A stretch of DNA of 64,000 nucleotides from Stropharia rugosoannulata (taxonomy: Eukaryota > Basidiomycota > Agaricomycetes > Agaricales > Strophariaceae), in assembly GCA_028532985.1 (NCBI GenBank), contig JANCIK010000004.1, forward strand, positions 1,364,001-1,428,000, read 5' to 3'. The translations under genes and the position numbers were made by a program. This document shows, piece by piece, positions 49,453 to 60,792 of this stretch; positions within the stretch are counted from its first letter, which is position 1; each line of letters begins with the position of its first letter. The notes beneath the pieces were generated by a model, which ran no database searches, was not told where the DNA came from, and saw nothing but the letters and a program-made list of their open reading frames with translations.

Positions 49453-50170
49453 CTCGACTCTGATCATTCAGGCGCGTCTACGGTATAGAGGGGAAATGTG
49501 TTGAGAGTGGCCGGTGTACTCTCAGGCACGGTTGGTTTTCTTTTCAACCAGCATATAGAAGTCGAATTTCTGTCACAATTCAAACTTTCATTTTTACATG
49601 GCCCCTCGAAGAGTTGAATCCGGGTATGAGCAGAACCCAACTAACTCTCACTAAGTGGAATGATGAATTTCATAGGCCAACATGTTACACCACTGACCAG
49701 GAAGCACGCCACTGCTTGGCTTGCGCTTGGCGACTCTACGCGGTCATTGCCATGATTGGTCAATCTACCTTAGGTAATATGTAGGAGTTTGTAGGCGTCA
49801 GTAGACATCTCTAAAATTCTCTAACAGGGTTCACAGCTTTTCAAACTTGCGTTTAAAACTGTAAGATTGTTAGAGGCCCTGACTCGGAGGCTTTACCAAG
49901 GTCTTAGATGCTAGTATTTGCATCATGAAATCACTAGGCCAGCGGCTCGGCATCCTTGAACTACAATTGGCCACTGTGGTTTGGCAGGAGATAGTTATAT
50001 TATCGGAGTCCTGGTGTGTAAGAGCCGTCCTGCATCGGATCGGATGATCGTGGATTACTACTACTTTCTGTGCAGTACATGGCGTCTACATTGTACCTTG
50101 CTCCCCCTATAACGACTCTCTCGACACCCGCACCACCCCCGGTTCGCCTGTAATATTAGCTACTAACACT
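49453..50170. other. Spacer between the two AhpD-like genes
   Basis: About 720 bp. No gene or repeat of the flanking coding sequence seen. Confidence 0.45.
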
Positions 50171-51289
50171 ATGTCATCGAGTGCGCTCCGTGTCTCATAC
50201 AATTTCCTGAGTGGGCTGAAGGCCCTGTTCCAAGAGAACAACCGTGTCGCTCGCTCGCCCGTGGAGTCAGGTACGTCCTCCATAGGCCCCTGTCGTTCTT
50301 TTAAAAAGCGAGTTTTGATTTGGTTTGGGGATAGTCCTGCACAACCCGTGGTACATCGTTGCCGCCGTCGCATTCAGCGCGAGCAACAGGCCCGAGGGCG
50401 TCCTGAATGTGTTTGAGCGCGTCCGTTCCGACCTGCAATCCGCTGGGGAGGGCGCGGCGCATTTGAGTGGGGAGTCCATGGACGCAGGAAAGGAAGCGGC
50501 TGCGGAAAAGATGCTCGCGCAGAGAATGAGCGAGGCACTGTTCAAGTCAGGGTTGACGAGCGGGTATCCAAAGGTGCGCGATCTCTCTTTATACAGTTTT
50601 TTTGTATATAGCAGAGCCACTGTACCGTGTGCGCTTTGCGCTGAAATAACCCGTATCACTCTGTGGACTCAGGCAATCAACAGCCTCAAAACGCTACACG
50701 ACGCGTTGCCCGCGCATCTGCGCGACACACGTGTGAGCCGGTGGGTATTATACTACTATCATCTTTCCCCGTCTTTATTTCATATTAATACCTATGGAGC
50801 TAACAAAGCGTCCTTCATGCACATCTGACCTATCACAGTGACACAACCACCTCACTCGCTGAGTACGAAGCAGCTGGCGCGCGCCTCTTCAACACCTTCT
50901 ACGGCGACCAGGCCGCAGGCGTACAGGACCTCTTGGACTCGATATACCCCGACATGGGTGAGCAGATTCTATTCCGAAGACAACTATTACCACAAGTACT
51001 AATCCCCTTGTCCATCCCTTCCCGCGTAGGCTGGTTCTCGCGCACAATCGGGTACGGGCTCGTCTACGGGCACCACGCGCGGCTTTCCCCCCGTGAGACG
51101 GCGTACACGCTCATCGCCGCGCTCATTCCCAGCGACACGCCGCAGCAGACCGGGTGGCACCTCGCGAGCGCACAGCGCGCCGGCGCCCCGCCTGACGAAG
51201 TGTGCGCGGTGCGCGAGGCGGCGATGCGCGTTGCCAGCCTTGCCGGCGTGCGCTGGCGCCATGGCGTGCCTGAGGTGCGGGAGGTGTGA
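50171..51289 (+). CDS. AhpD/carboxymuconolactone-decarboxylase-like protein, copy 2
   Basis: Tandem paralogue of the gene at 48.3-49.5 kb. ATG 50171 gives MSSSALRVSYNFLSGLKALF, then NPWYIVAAVAFSASNRPEGV, LFKSGLTSGYPKAINSLKTL, SLAEYEAAGARLFNTFYGDQ, YPDMGWFSRTIGYGLVYGHH and PSDTPQQTGWHLASAQRAGA, ending WRHGVPEVREV. Intron positions match copy 1: after the ESP/RSP segment, after SGYPK, after the RDT segment and after YPDMG. The catalytic CxxC of AhpD is missing here too, so a peroxidase role should not be assumed. Third codon positions are strongly G/C. Confidence 0.8.
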
Positions 51290-53644
51290 TTGCAGTGGGG
51301 TGTGAGTTGGAGATAGAGGTGGGGGGGTTTTTTTCACGTACTGGGAATAATTTAGTGTCTCGATCTCTAAGAACATGCATGTAGGGCTGATTGGAGGAAC
51401 CGATATATGAGCGTCTGTGGCTCATTTATCATGCTGGGGTATGCCACGGCGCTCGACTGTACATATCCAAGCTGGCACCCAATAAGCACCGTTCTCTACC
51501 TATGGCTACAAGCTACACTTTCGCCGAAGTGTACACGAGGGACTCGCACTCAAAATAACATGATCCCAGCGGTACCGGAGCCGCTCATTTTATCTCATAT
51601 CTTGACACATAAACGCTTCAAGTTAGTAGGGCAACAGCTTCCGACAGATGGAATAATATCCGCTCCTCTAATAAAGGTCATACCCAGATCCAATGATCGT
51701 CACGTTTCTATGTCGTCGAAGGCACCTCGTACTAGTTCATATCATTCGGCATAATTGTCATTCGTGCTGTGTCGATAAAACAAATGCCACCGCGGCACAC
51801 TATGATTAGTATTTACTGCTCATACCACTTCTTCCTGCCCGATTATCACGATCTGTGCTGGATTTAAGCAGGTAGGGTATACTTATAACACATATTTGAC
51901 ATGGATACGTACTATAGGGGATAATCGCGTAGTGTTGACCGTGACAAAGAAGAGAAGGCAGGCGAGCTATGAAAGGCTCCGTATTTACGTATGTACGTAC
52001 ATCAGTACGCACGTATCTTGTGGGATTTGTGCAGCATCTACCTGCATCTGTGTCGTATACGCGCAATAAGCAAGCAACGTCAAGTATAAAGCACCGATTG
52101 TGAGATGCAGACAGATGAGGGCAGATTCATCGCATCGTCGCACGCGCGCATCTGCTGCCAGCTGCGCATGTAAGAGAGATAGAGTGAGATAGAGATAAGC
52201 ACGATTGTGACCTCTCTGTGCTGTAGATTTACCATCGTACTATTATGTCCGATTAAAGTTACCTTCTGAACTTTGTCCTTCTATCTCTACGCCACACCCA
52301 CAACACATTCCAATTCATGTGGAAGCTAGTATTTCGTATCCATGAACATAGCCAAAGTAGCCTCGGACCTCGACCGTGGGTGCCTGCATCTGAAAACATG
52401 ATGTTCGTTAAGCTATTATTCCATGGCATGCGGCTGCGCAAAGGCAAAAGCTAAGTAGAACAGGGTAAGACTCAGGAATACCTACCACAGCACTACAGCT
52501 AAGTCACAACTTCTGATATGACAGTGCCCGGCAGAGGGCACTGCGGGCGGCATGTAGTATGTTCTCTTCTCTCAATGACCTCGAGGTATAGATGTTCTCG
52601 AGTATCTGCAGATGAAATCTGTGCCCCCATTCTCGATTGCTGCGCGCACGTACTAATGCAGGCGTATGGTTCTAGTTTTATGAATGCTTAGAGCGTTATG
52701 ATTCCATGACGGAGGTGTACTTATGAAGACTTGTGCATATAACCATATGACCGAGGCCCGGCCACGCGGGCGAGGCGAGGGGCGGAGCCTGAGGCACGGC
52801 ACAGCGCAGATTCGCTTTTAATGTAATGTAATGCTTGAGAACATGGAGAACGTGTGCGAGGACGACGATCGACGGAGGGACGGCGTTCTGGTGCGTCTTT
52901 GTGTAGGGCTATTATTAGTGTCACAATTACATTTGGATTTACCCAAGTTACATGGAGTGCTGCGCAGACGGGGATTATTTTGCTCGAGGAGGACTGTGCA
53001 GCGGCGTGATCGTCGATGAGGATCTGCATTAATTAGCAGGGTGAGCGACGGACATTTGTCGTCACATTGGATCGATTGGGATGCTCCGGCTCCGAGTGGA
53101 TGGATGAAGATGGGTCGATGGTGTGTCAAGAAGACGGGGAGGACAGGACGGAGAAAGAGGGCGTGCGAGAGGGGCTTGAGGGTGATTGGCGAGTTGGTGA
53201 TATAGCGCAGATGGAAGCAGCACCTGCGGCCGGCGAGACGGGGCGACGGGCCTGGGGGACAAGGATGAGGCTGGAGGTGGTGGAAAGGGATATGATATAT
53301 CTGATGGGACAGGGAGCTGCGATCGGGATTATTTAAATAAGCTCGAATGTATGCGCACGCGACGCGGTGTGGTGACTTGTGCTGTGCAGCGAGCGAACGA
53401 GGGGCGGACGCGAAGTGCTGTGGACTGGCGCACTTACCTGGGGCGGGAGGTGGGAGAAGAAGGGGCAGTTATTTTTGCGCGGCCTCGAGGCGCTTATCGC
53501 GGTCGCAGGCGCAGACGATGGAGAGAAGGGTGGATATATTGACAACGATGGATACAGTGGATACAGGCGGCCGAGAGAGACGGTGGGTGTGGGTGCTACA
53601 GTACAGACAATGGAGAGCATGGAGGACAGACGGGGTATGGGGCG
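51290..53644. other. Intergenic region
   Basis: About 2.35 kb with no gene I can support. The left half is AT-rich; the right part (from about 53.0 kb) is G-rich on the plus strand, which keeps many unrelated frames open. A 115-codon frame begins at ATG 51407 but shows no domain. A short GAGATAGA-type purine repeat lies near 52170-52195. Confidence 0.5.
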
Positions 53645-54110
53645 CTAAAGCGCATCTGCGAGCTCGTCGGGGGTGGGGCTGGGGAGCGGGACGGCTGCGG
53701 GGGTGAGGGGCGGCAGCGGGACGTTGGGGGGAGCGTCGAGGGTGCGCTGGAAGGGGTTGCGGGTGTGGAGGCGGGAGACGGGGGACGCTGCGGGCAGTGT
53801 GAGTAGCGGCGGGGGCTGGCGGCGGGACGGGGCTCACCGAGGATGGCAGCGGAGCCGAGGGCCCAGCGGGGGTCGACGGCGAGCGGCGAGGGCCGTGGGG
53901 CGGGGGCAAAGGCGCGGGGGCCGCGGAGGAAGGCGGGGGTGAGGATGCTGAGGAATTCGTCGAGGGCCTCGCTGCGGGGGGTCAGCGCCGGAGACAGACG
54001 GGCAGGATGAGGGGGACGTGCCTGGGCTCGGCGGGGTCGCGGCGCGGGGCGAGCGAGCGCAGGGGACGGGGGGCCAGGACGATCGGAGACTGGTTGGACA
54101 TGGCGGTCAT
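53645..54110 (-). CDS. Small spliced protein of unknown function
   Basis: Three exons (54110-54022, 53971-53838, 53787-53645) separated by two 50-nt introns give 121 residues: MTAMSNQSPIVLAPRPLRSL at the start, SEALDEFLSILTPAFLRGP, PSPLAVDPRWALGSAAILA in the middle, then SPVSRLHTRNPFQRTLDAPP and a Pro-rich tail ending TPDELADAL. The equal intron lengths, intact frame and sensible end argue for a real gene. The first intron needs a GC donor (AG then GCACGT). Its start codon overlaps the start region of the divergent MFS gene. No family recognised; chance open frames in this GC-rich DNA are the alternative. Confidence 0.5.
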
Positions 54111-56661
54111 GAGCAAGATGAGTGGCGTGCACTTCCCGACGCGGCCCTTCCTGCTCCTCTGCGCAGTCCGCTTCATCGACCCGCTCACCTTCACCCAGAT
54201 CTTCCCCTACATCAACCAGCTCATCGCCGCCCTCCACCTCGTCAACGACCCCGCCAACATCGGCTTCTACAGCGGCCTCGTCGTATGTCTCCTTTCCCTA
54301 CCCACACACACACACAGCCACTCATCCCCGCCAGGAGTCCACCTTTGCCTTCTTCCAGCTCTGCAGTATCTACCAGTGGGCCCGCCTCTCCGACGCCGTT
54401 GGCCGCCGCCCCGTCATCCTCATCGGCATCTACGGCCTCGCCCTCGCCACCCTTCTCCTCGGCTTCGCCTCCTCCCTCCAGCTCATCCTCCTCTCCCGCG
54501 CACTCGCCGGCCTCTTCTCCGGCATAGCTGCCGTTCTCCATTCCGTCCTCGGCGAGCTCACCACCCCGCCCACAGAGGCCTTTGCCTTTTCCACCTATGG
54601 CCTCTTTTGGCCCCTCGGCGCCATCATAGGGTACCCCCTCCCCCCTTTCCTCCATCTCGCATACTCACTCTTCCCAGGCCAATCATAGGCGGCGCCCTCG
54701 CCGACCCCGCGACCGCATACCCCTCCCTGCGCATCTTCCAGTACGCCTTCTTCCGCGACTACCCCTACTTCCTGCCCTGCTTCGCAACTGGCCTCTTCGC
54801 CCTCACCATCGGCGTCCTCTGCTCCTTCTTTCTCCCCGAGGCACGTCTCTCTTCCGTCCCCCTTCCCTGCGCGCTAATCCTTGATCCGTCCCAGACCCTC
54901 CCCGGCAGAGCCCATGCCGCTGACTCATATACACAGCCACAGACTCCCGGCCCGCCCGCCGACGCCGATGCGCGCCCGCTCACCCTCCTCCAGCTCCTCG
55001 CCATCCCCGCCCTGCGCGCCCTCGCCCTCTCCGGTGCCGTCCTCTGCTTCACAGCCACGGCGTTCGACGCGATCTTTGTCCTCTTCTGCTATACCCCCAT
55101 CCACCGCGGCGGCCTTAGCTTCACCGTGCGTCGCCTGTTCTTCCAGCGTTTCTGCACTGACTAGTATATGCGCCTTTTGACATACAGGCCCAGCAGATCG
55201 CGACATGCCTCGCGCTCGCAGGCACCTCCTCCATCCTCCTTCAGGTCCTTGTCCTACCTCCGCTGCTTCGCCACGTCTCCCATGCTCGCCTCTATATCGC
55301 ATGCATGCTCATCTGGCCGCTCACCTACGCCGCCGTGCCCTTGCTCAACGTTATCGTGCGCCGCGCGGCCAGGAAGAGCGTGTCTATGCGCTCCTACGCT
55401 TATGCGCAAGAGCAGATTTTCAGTGAGTTCGCGAATGGGCAGACCGTACTGGATGGCACATGGTCAGAAACGGACGCGCTGTCCACCTTTGCCCTGTGGA
55501 CCGCCATTGCGCTAGTCATGGTTATGTCGCGCATTGGATGCTTGGCGTATTCGTGAGTTTCTTCTTATTTATTTTTTCCGTCTTTTCCATCGGTTTTTGT
55601 TCTCGTTGCCTCCTCGATGTATGCGCGCGTACACGCATACATACATAAAAAGGCGCATATATGCACCTGGCATCCCGTACGACGTCCCACACAGCGTCGA
55701 AGCCCCTGCCCACCTCTGCCACCCGATCCAACACTGGTTTTTGCCTTGGCGCTTTGCTGTGTCCTTTATGTGCGAAATTGTGTACGCGCAAATACACCTA
55801 GAAAAGCGCATATATGCACTTCCAGCAGCGTCCGTCGGGGCCCCTGCTCAGTCTCATACCCTTCCAACGCATTCGTCTAACGCACCCATCCTACATAGGA
55901 TCTCGCTCGTGCTCGTCAAGCAAGCCGCGCCCTCGCCCGCAGCGCTCGGGAAGGCGAATGGCGTCGTGCTCTGGGCGATGTGCCTTGCACGCTCAGGCGC
56001 GCCCGCCGCGGGCTCTGCGCTCTTCACGCTCGCGACGGCGGCGATGGGCGAGCATGGACGGCGCGGCTCTCTGCTGTGGGTTGGCGTCATGGCTCTCATA
56101 GGATTGGGCGGGGCGGGTGTGGCGTGTCGTATACCGAGCGCAGTGGGCGAGGGGGCGGGAGGTGAGTGTACGGGTGGTAGTGAGGAGGAGGATGGACGTG
56201 AGGGTGAGGGTGGGGAGGTAGGTGCGAATGCGGGCTTGAGGGTTGGTACGCACGCCACTGGAGATGAGGAAGATAGCGCAGGTGGAGGAGCGTCGCCGGG
56301 CGAAGGCACGGCTGCGACCACGTCCACATCGACTGCCACTGCCACGGCTATATCCACTCGCACCCTTACTTGCACCGGCGCGGAAACCGGTGCACTGCGA
56401 CGCGACGCACGGGCGAGCGAGCTGAGTCAAGGGACCGCGCAGCCGCACTCTGCGGGCCTGCTTGAAGGCGGAGATCTCGGTGCGGAGGTGTATCTCGTTG
56501 AGGGCGGTGGTGGGTCTCTTGTGAGTGAAGTAGGTGGGGTGGGGCATGCGGAGACGCGTACAGGTGGTGATGAGAGTGTTGGCAGAGAGGACGGCAGGGG
56601 AACGGGCGCTGGTGCACAGGAGGCCGAGGGCGGTGGAGAGTCGGTGTCTGCCATGGGATGA
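54100..56661 (+). CDS. MFS transporter, paralogue of copy 1, with a long C-terminal extension (copy 2)
   Basis: Closely parallels the transporter at 40.6-42.5 kb: MAVMSKMSGVHFPTRPF, LTFTQIFPYINQLIAAL, NDPANIGFYSGLV, WARLSDAVGRRPVILIGIYG, ALAGLFSGIAAVLHSVLGEL, YGLFWPLGAIIGPIIGGALA, PYFLPCFATGLFALTIGV, FDAIFVLFCYTPIHRGGLSF and VMSRIGCLAYSISLVLVKQ. ATG 54100 is the first of three nearby in-frame starts (54100, 54109, 54118). Codons are almost all G/C-ending, unlike copy 1. The intron at 54841-54894 uses a GC donor where copy 1 has GT. One intron (55553-55898) is 346 nt with an internal tandem duplication. After the last helix the frame runs about 170 residues further through Gly/Glu/Thr-rich sequence absent from copy 1. 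The stop could be misplaced by an unseen intron. Confidence 0.83.
55591..55867 (+). repeat. Imperfect tandem duplication of about 140 bp inside an MFS intron
   Basis: Two adjacent copies (about 55591-55731 and 55733-55867) share GGTTTTTG at the start, the core GCGCATATATGCAC (55653-55666 and 55806-55819), a GTCG...CCCCTGC block and CCAAC near the end. Confidence 0.6.
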
Positions 56662-57800
56662 GTCCATTTTTGTCGAGACCACGGTCTGGCCACATCTGCA
56701 GCCGTCGGGAGCGAAAGCTCGCTTTGCGGATCCGACAACCTGTTTCCTTCTCTTTATATCTTTATCCTTATCCTTATTCTCTTTTATTTATTTCATATCC
56801 TGATTCATCCTCGTCATCTTTCTGCTCTTCTCCCGCGGCGCTCGTGTTCACGACAGTGGGCGCGGTTGCGTTATTTATGTTATGTTGCAATATGTCCGAG
56901 TCCTTGAAGGGCGGAGTCAGACGCGCTAGGTTGGACGCGGTTCTAGCTCGCTGTCCGCTTCTCTTCTCTTCTCTTCTGTTAAATTTGACCATGCATGTAC
57001 GTGGTCTGCAGACGCGCGGGAGTAGGTAGGATATGTGCTTTGATGGGGTAGTGTGCGCACCCTCTGGCAGAGGCGGTGGTTTGGGTATTGTTTGGGTACG
57101 ATTATCGCGCTTTTGCAATGTGACTTGCACGGACGCGCCTACTATATACAGGCGAGCAATTGTACTTGTTTTCAGCCGCTTCGGTCTCCACTGCAGCACG
57201 CGCATTGTGTTATGAACTTGCTGGCGTCACCGGCTGGGATTAAAGGCGAAACGGCGAGGTTCGGGAGCGAGCAATTCGCGGGTTGTACCATCCCCCCCGA
57301 TTTAAATATTCTTTCTTTTCTTATGCCATGTCCTTCCTTCCTTTTATCAGGCCTGTTCGCGTGAATCTCTTCTCCCGCGGTACGGTTCTCTCGAGTAGGG
57401 CGTTCTTCCAGACCCACTGCCTGTGTGTTTTTTCTCTTTCCTCCAGATCATTCCGATATGCGCGTGCTCTGCGCGTGCGTCTCTGAATCTAAGTCATTGC
57501 GGTTTACCGTGCTCCGCACAGTAGCGGCTAGTGGAAGCGCGGGTGTGTTGCGGTTCAAGGACAGGTGTTCGGGGTTGGGTAACGCAGATGGCGGCAGGGA
57601 GCAAGCAGCTTGAAGTGGAACCATTCAACAGTCTACTCCGACGACGCGCTCCGGTTCTCGTCGAGCATGAATTGTCACGCTGACTCTATACCAGCGTTTG
57701 TGTCCAGTCGACCGTACGCACCGTCAACGCAGCGGACTTACGTGCAACGGTACGTGGCATACACAGGCTTTATCGTGTTAATATCATGCTGTAGGACTTG

Positions 57801-57830
57801 CTTTTGTTTTTGCTTTTGCTTTTGTTTTTT
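57801..57830. repeat. Short TTTTGC/TTTTGT hexamer repeat
   Basis: Alternating CTTTTG and TTTTTG units over about 30 bp, a small low-complexity tract. Confidence 0.6.
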
Positions 57831-60192
57831 TCGAAGACTTAATCGTCTTTATGCCATGCATCTTGTGTTTCTTCAAGTTTCAAAGCCATGCCAACTGACT
57901 ATAGCAGGGGCACTCACCAAATGGAGGTCATTCGTGACGTCTTGTTTCAGTGCCGTCTACTAAAACATCGGAGGAGACCTCGATCATGCCAGGCTGGCGT
58001 GGGTTAGCACCTGTCGAGATCGTTCTGACACTCCTCTGTCTCCCGCCCTCCCTGGTATAGACATGGTACGGATCTGCTCGTTGGCAGGCGCGTCAAAGAC
58101 GGAAGACAGCTTTCTGTATTTCCATGACTCGTATCTGTCCTTTGTCTGGCGACATTTCTATTTCTATGTATACTGAAGGGCTTTGGATGGCTCTACTTAG
58201 CCCCAAACGGAGCTTTCTTATTCATATGTTGTTTCAGGGTCTTGTACTCCATGGTATTTTGCTACATTGCCAGTTGGCAGTCAGTCGCTGATGCTGATAA
58301 CCATGCCTAACTTCCGAGATTTGCACATATGCCTATTTGCAGATTTTTCGAGGACCTGATCGATTGGGGCTCTTGACTTGACCGCACCTCCGCTGACGCT
58401 TTGTAGGTGATGGCTGGAAGTTAACATGAGTGCGAAAATTTGAATTCCTGTTTCATTGATTCACGGGATATCCCTTTCATGCTGCTATCTATGGCGCGGA
58501 AGGCACACGTACCACTGGAACGGCCCTTTCTCATTCACTCCAACAAATTTATTTGGGTTGCAGCACATGCTGTATTCTTGGGTTCTTGTCTCTGCCGCGC
58601 ACCCCGCTTCTGGGATAGGCCTGTTTCTCTGTCATGTCATGGCGCGTCCGGGACCTCCAGGACCTGTATCATCGATGCCCCGGAGACAGCCATCAAGAGT
58701 GAAATCCGAACCCAACCCAGTGAAGGGAATTCTTGCTCATTCCAGATCTTATCCTAGAAGTTCTGATTTACCACCTGATAACTCTAGCTCTGCCCAAAAA
58801 AACAGAACGATCCCCCGACGCAGCCGTGGCATTCACTCTGATGATCTGCAGAAGATTAGTAGGGCTGTAGATACCCACCATATGCGTCCATTTTTTCTCC
58901 TGCACTCAATTTTTTTCCTGAGGCACTGTTGAGGCGCTGCGCGTCCACCTGATATATCTACGTCTATTCTGAGGTCACGGCTTGCGTTCAGCACAACGAA
59001 CCTTGTTATTCTTGGCTAGACTCCACGCCCAGCGGGTTCTGATGTGATCACGTTCATTTTCTTTTCGACGCTTCTTCGAGCATTGAAATATTCAAGGTGT
59101 TCGTGATTATCATAGCACTGCTCTTGTCTTTCTATAGACAACAGCGATCCACAGGAGCCGGTGGCGAGTGATCACGACACGCCTCGCTTTATTAACTCGG
59201 CCCTGCCTTCGACGTCAACGGCAACTACAACCTTTTTGGTATTTGTTTTTCTATTTTGTGGAACCGTTATGGCATGGTAGTACTACAGCAGTGGCTCTTT
59301 TGCACATTGTTCAATATACGGACTTGCGTTTGTGTGTAAACTAATCAATGGATTGAACAGATATATTTAAGCTGATTCATTGCGGCATCATAGTAGGGCT
59401 TCACGGTTGCCTCTGGATACTAGGGTAGTACTTTCTCTCTCAAAACTTATCTGATGTATCAGCTGTCAGCCTTCCATCCATCTCAACCACGTATCCACAC
59501 GAGTTGCGCTTTTATGCATTACGAGACGTCGTTTCATATCCGCGCAACGCGTGTTGCTGAACGTTCTTCGCCTCACATTCAAGGTTTGAATGGGATTTGA
59601 CAGAAGTATTGAAACTCGTCCCTGAATATGAATCCAAGGTGCTGAACTGTTGTTGTTGAAAAATAAGGGTGCGAATAATAAATATTAGGTTTCACCTTTG
59701 GTTTCCGTTGTAGTGGTGTACACAAGTACATTGCACTGCCGTTCATATTAGGTTTACGGGCGTAGTGGATATGCTTTCCACTGATTCAAGCATTATTTGA
59801 AGCCAAGTCTGGTACGCGAGGCTACCCATGTACATTTGAAAACTCTATCATCTACATACATCAGTTGCACATGTTCAAAGAAACTGTCGGCCGACCCTCT
59901 TCTTTATTTGCTGACTTCGGAAGTGCCAGCGCTAGTACTAGCAGTGCTAGTGAGCGTCCACATTCCGGGACACTGGACCATAATGCACAATATACAGCAG
60001 GTGAATACATTGACGGCATGCGCAGAAAAAAATACCCACATACCATGCCCCCATAGTTAGCTTCAATGATGGAGAAGTGTCTCGAGCAAATGACCCCAAA
60101 AACCTGACGTACACTTCCATGTCGCCGCTGCGCTTCTATGTCAATGTTACGTTGTGTTCATAGCCGACCAATGTCCAAGGCCACTTTCGCGC

Positions 60193-60792
60193 ATGCGCTC
60201 TCCGGGTACCAGTGTCTCCCAGGCCGACGTTCGTATTTTTGTCGGTGGAGGGCTTGGGGCTGTTCTTCTGGTGCCTTCTCGACGGAGGTTGGTGTCGTCC
60301 GACTCGCGTTCCGACGCCTACAACCTCGACCGGCTATCCGGCAACCGCTTTAAGCGCTGGTCAGCGCTGATCACTTTAGACGCCTACACTGAGGGCGCCT
60401 ACACCTCCCGCAATGACATATTGCGCACAGCAACCGGGAGTCGTTTACCGCAGAGCCGTATGATGCAATCCAGTCCCAGTGGACAGAGGCGCTGGTCCAC
60501 AGAACGTGCGGCGGAGATCGGACTGCCGGGTCGGCTTCCCGACTCCCGTAGGCAGGTAATGAACATGGGTGCTCGGCGCAGGGTGGACGGAAGATGTTTT
60601 TGCAATACTGTGGGGTGGTGGCATGGCATTTTGTGGTGCAAGTTTCTACAGGGCTGTACCTGCATCGTCTGCGGGCTGCTTACTGAGCACACGGGGGAAG
60701 AAGAGCCGCTTCGTATGAACGTGCCGTCGCGCGCCTCCAACGTGCAGCGCACATATCGATCCCCGCCCAGGGCCTCGGGTAAATCGAAATGA
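60193..60792 (+). CDS. Hypothetical open reading frame, doubtful
   Basis: Starts at ATG 60193 (MRSPGTSVSQADVRIF) and runs 199 codons to a TGA at 60790-60792. An early hydrophobic stretch (VGGGLGAVLLV) is followed by basic residues (PSRRR), then a polar Ser/Arg-rich region (YNLDRLSGNRFKRW, RLPQSRMMQSSPSG) and ends SPPRASGKSK. This would fit the transmembrane and cytoplasmic tail of a membrane protein whose exons lie upstream. No domain recognised, and a long frame is also open on the other strand, so it may be chance. Confidence 0.25.
   Translation: MRSPGTSVSQADVRIFVGGGLGAVLLVPSRRRLVSSDSRSDAYNLDRLSGNRFKRWSALITLDAYTEGAYTSRNDILRTATGSRLPQSRMMQSSPSGQRRWSTERAAEIGLPGRLPDSRRQVMNMGARRRVDGRCFCNTVGWWHGILWCKFLQGCTCIVCGLLTEHTGEEEPLRMNVPSRASNVQRTYRSPPRASGKSK

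Noticed and set aside
53596..54237. Unspliced minus-strand frame of 213 codons over the small gene
   Set aside because: It begins inside the antisense of the MFS exon; the spliced three-exon model explains the sensible part better.
55993..56682. Minus-strand frame of 229 codons opposite the MFS copy 2 tail
   Set aside because: Starts at GTG and is rich in Arg/Ser/Thr, as expected for the antisense of GC-rich coding sequence.
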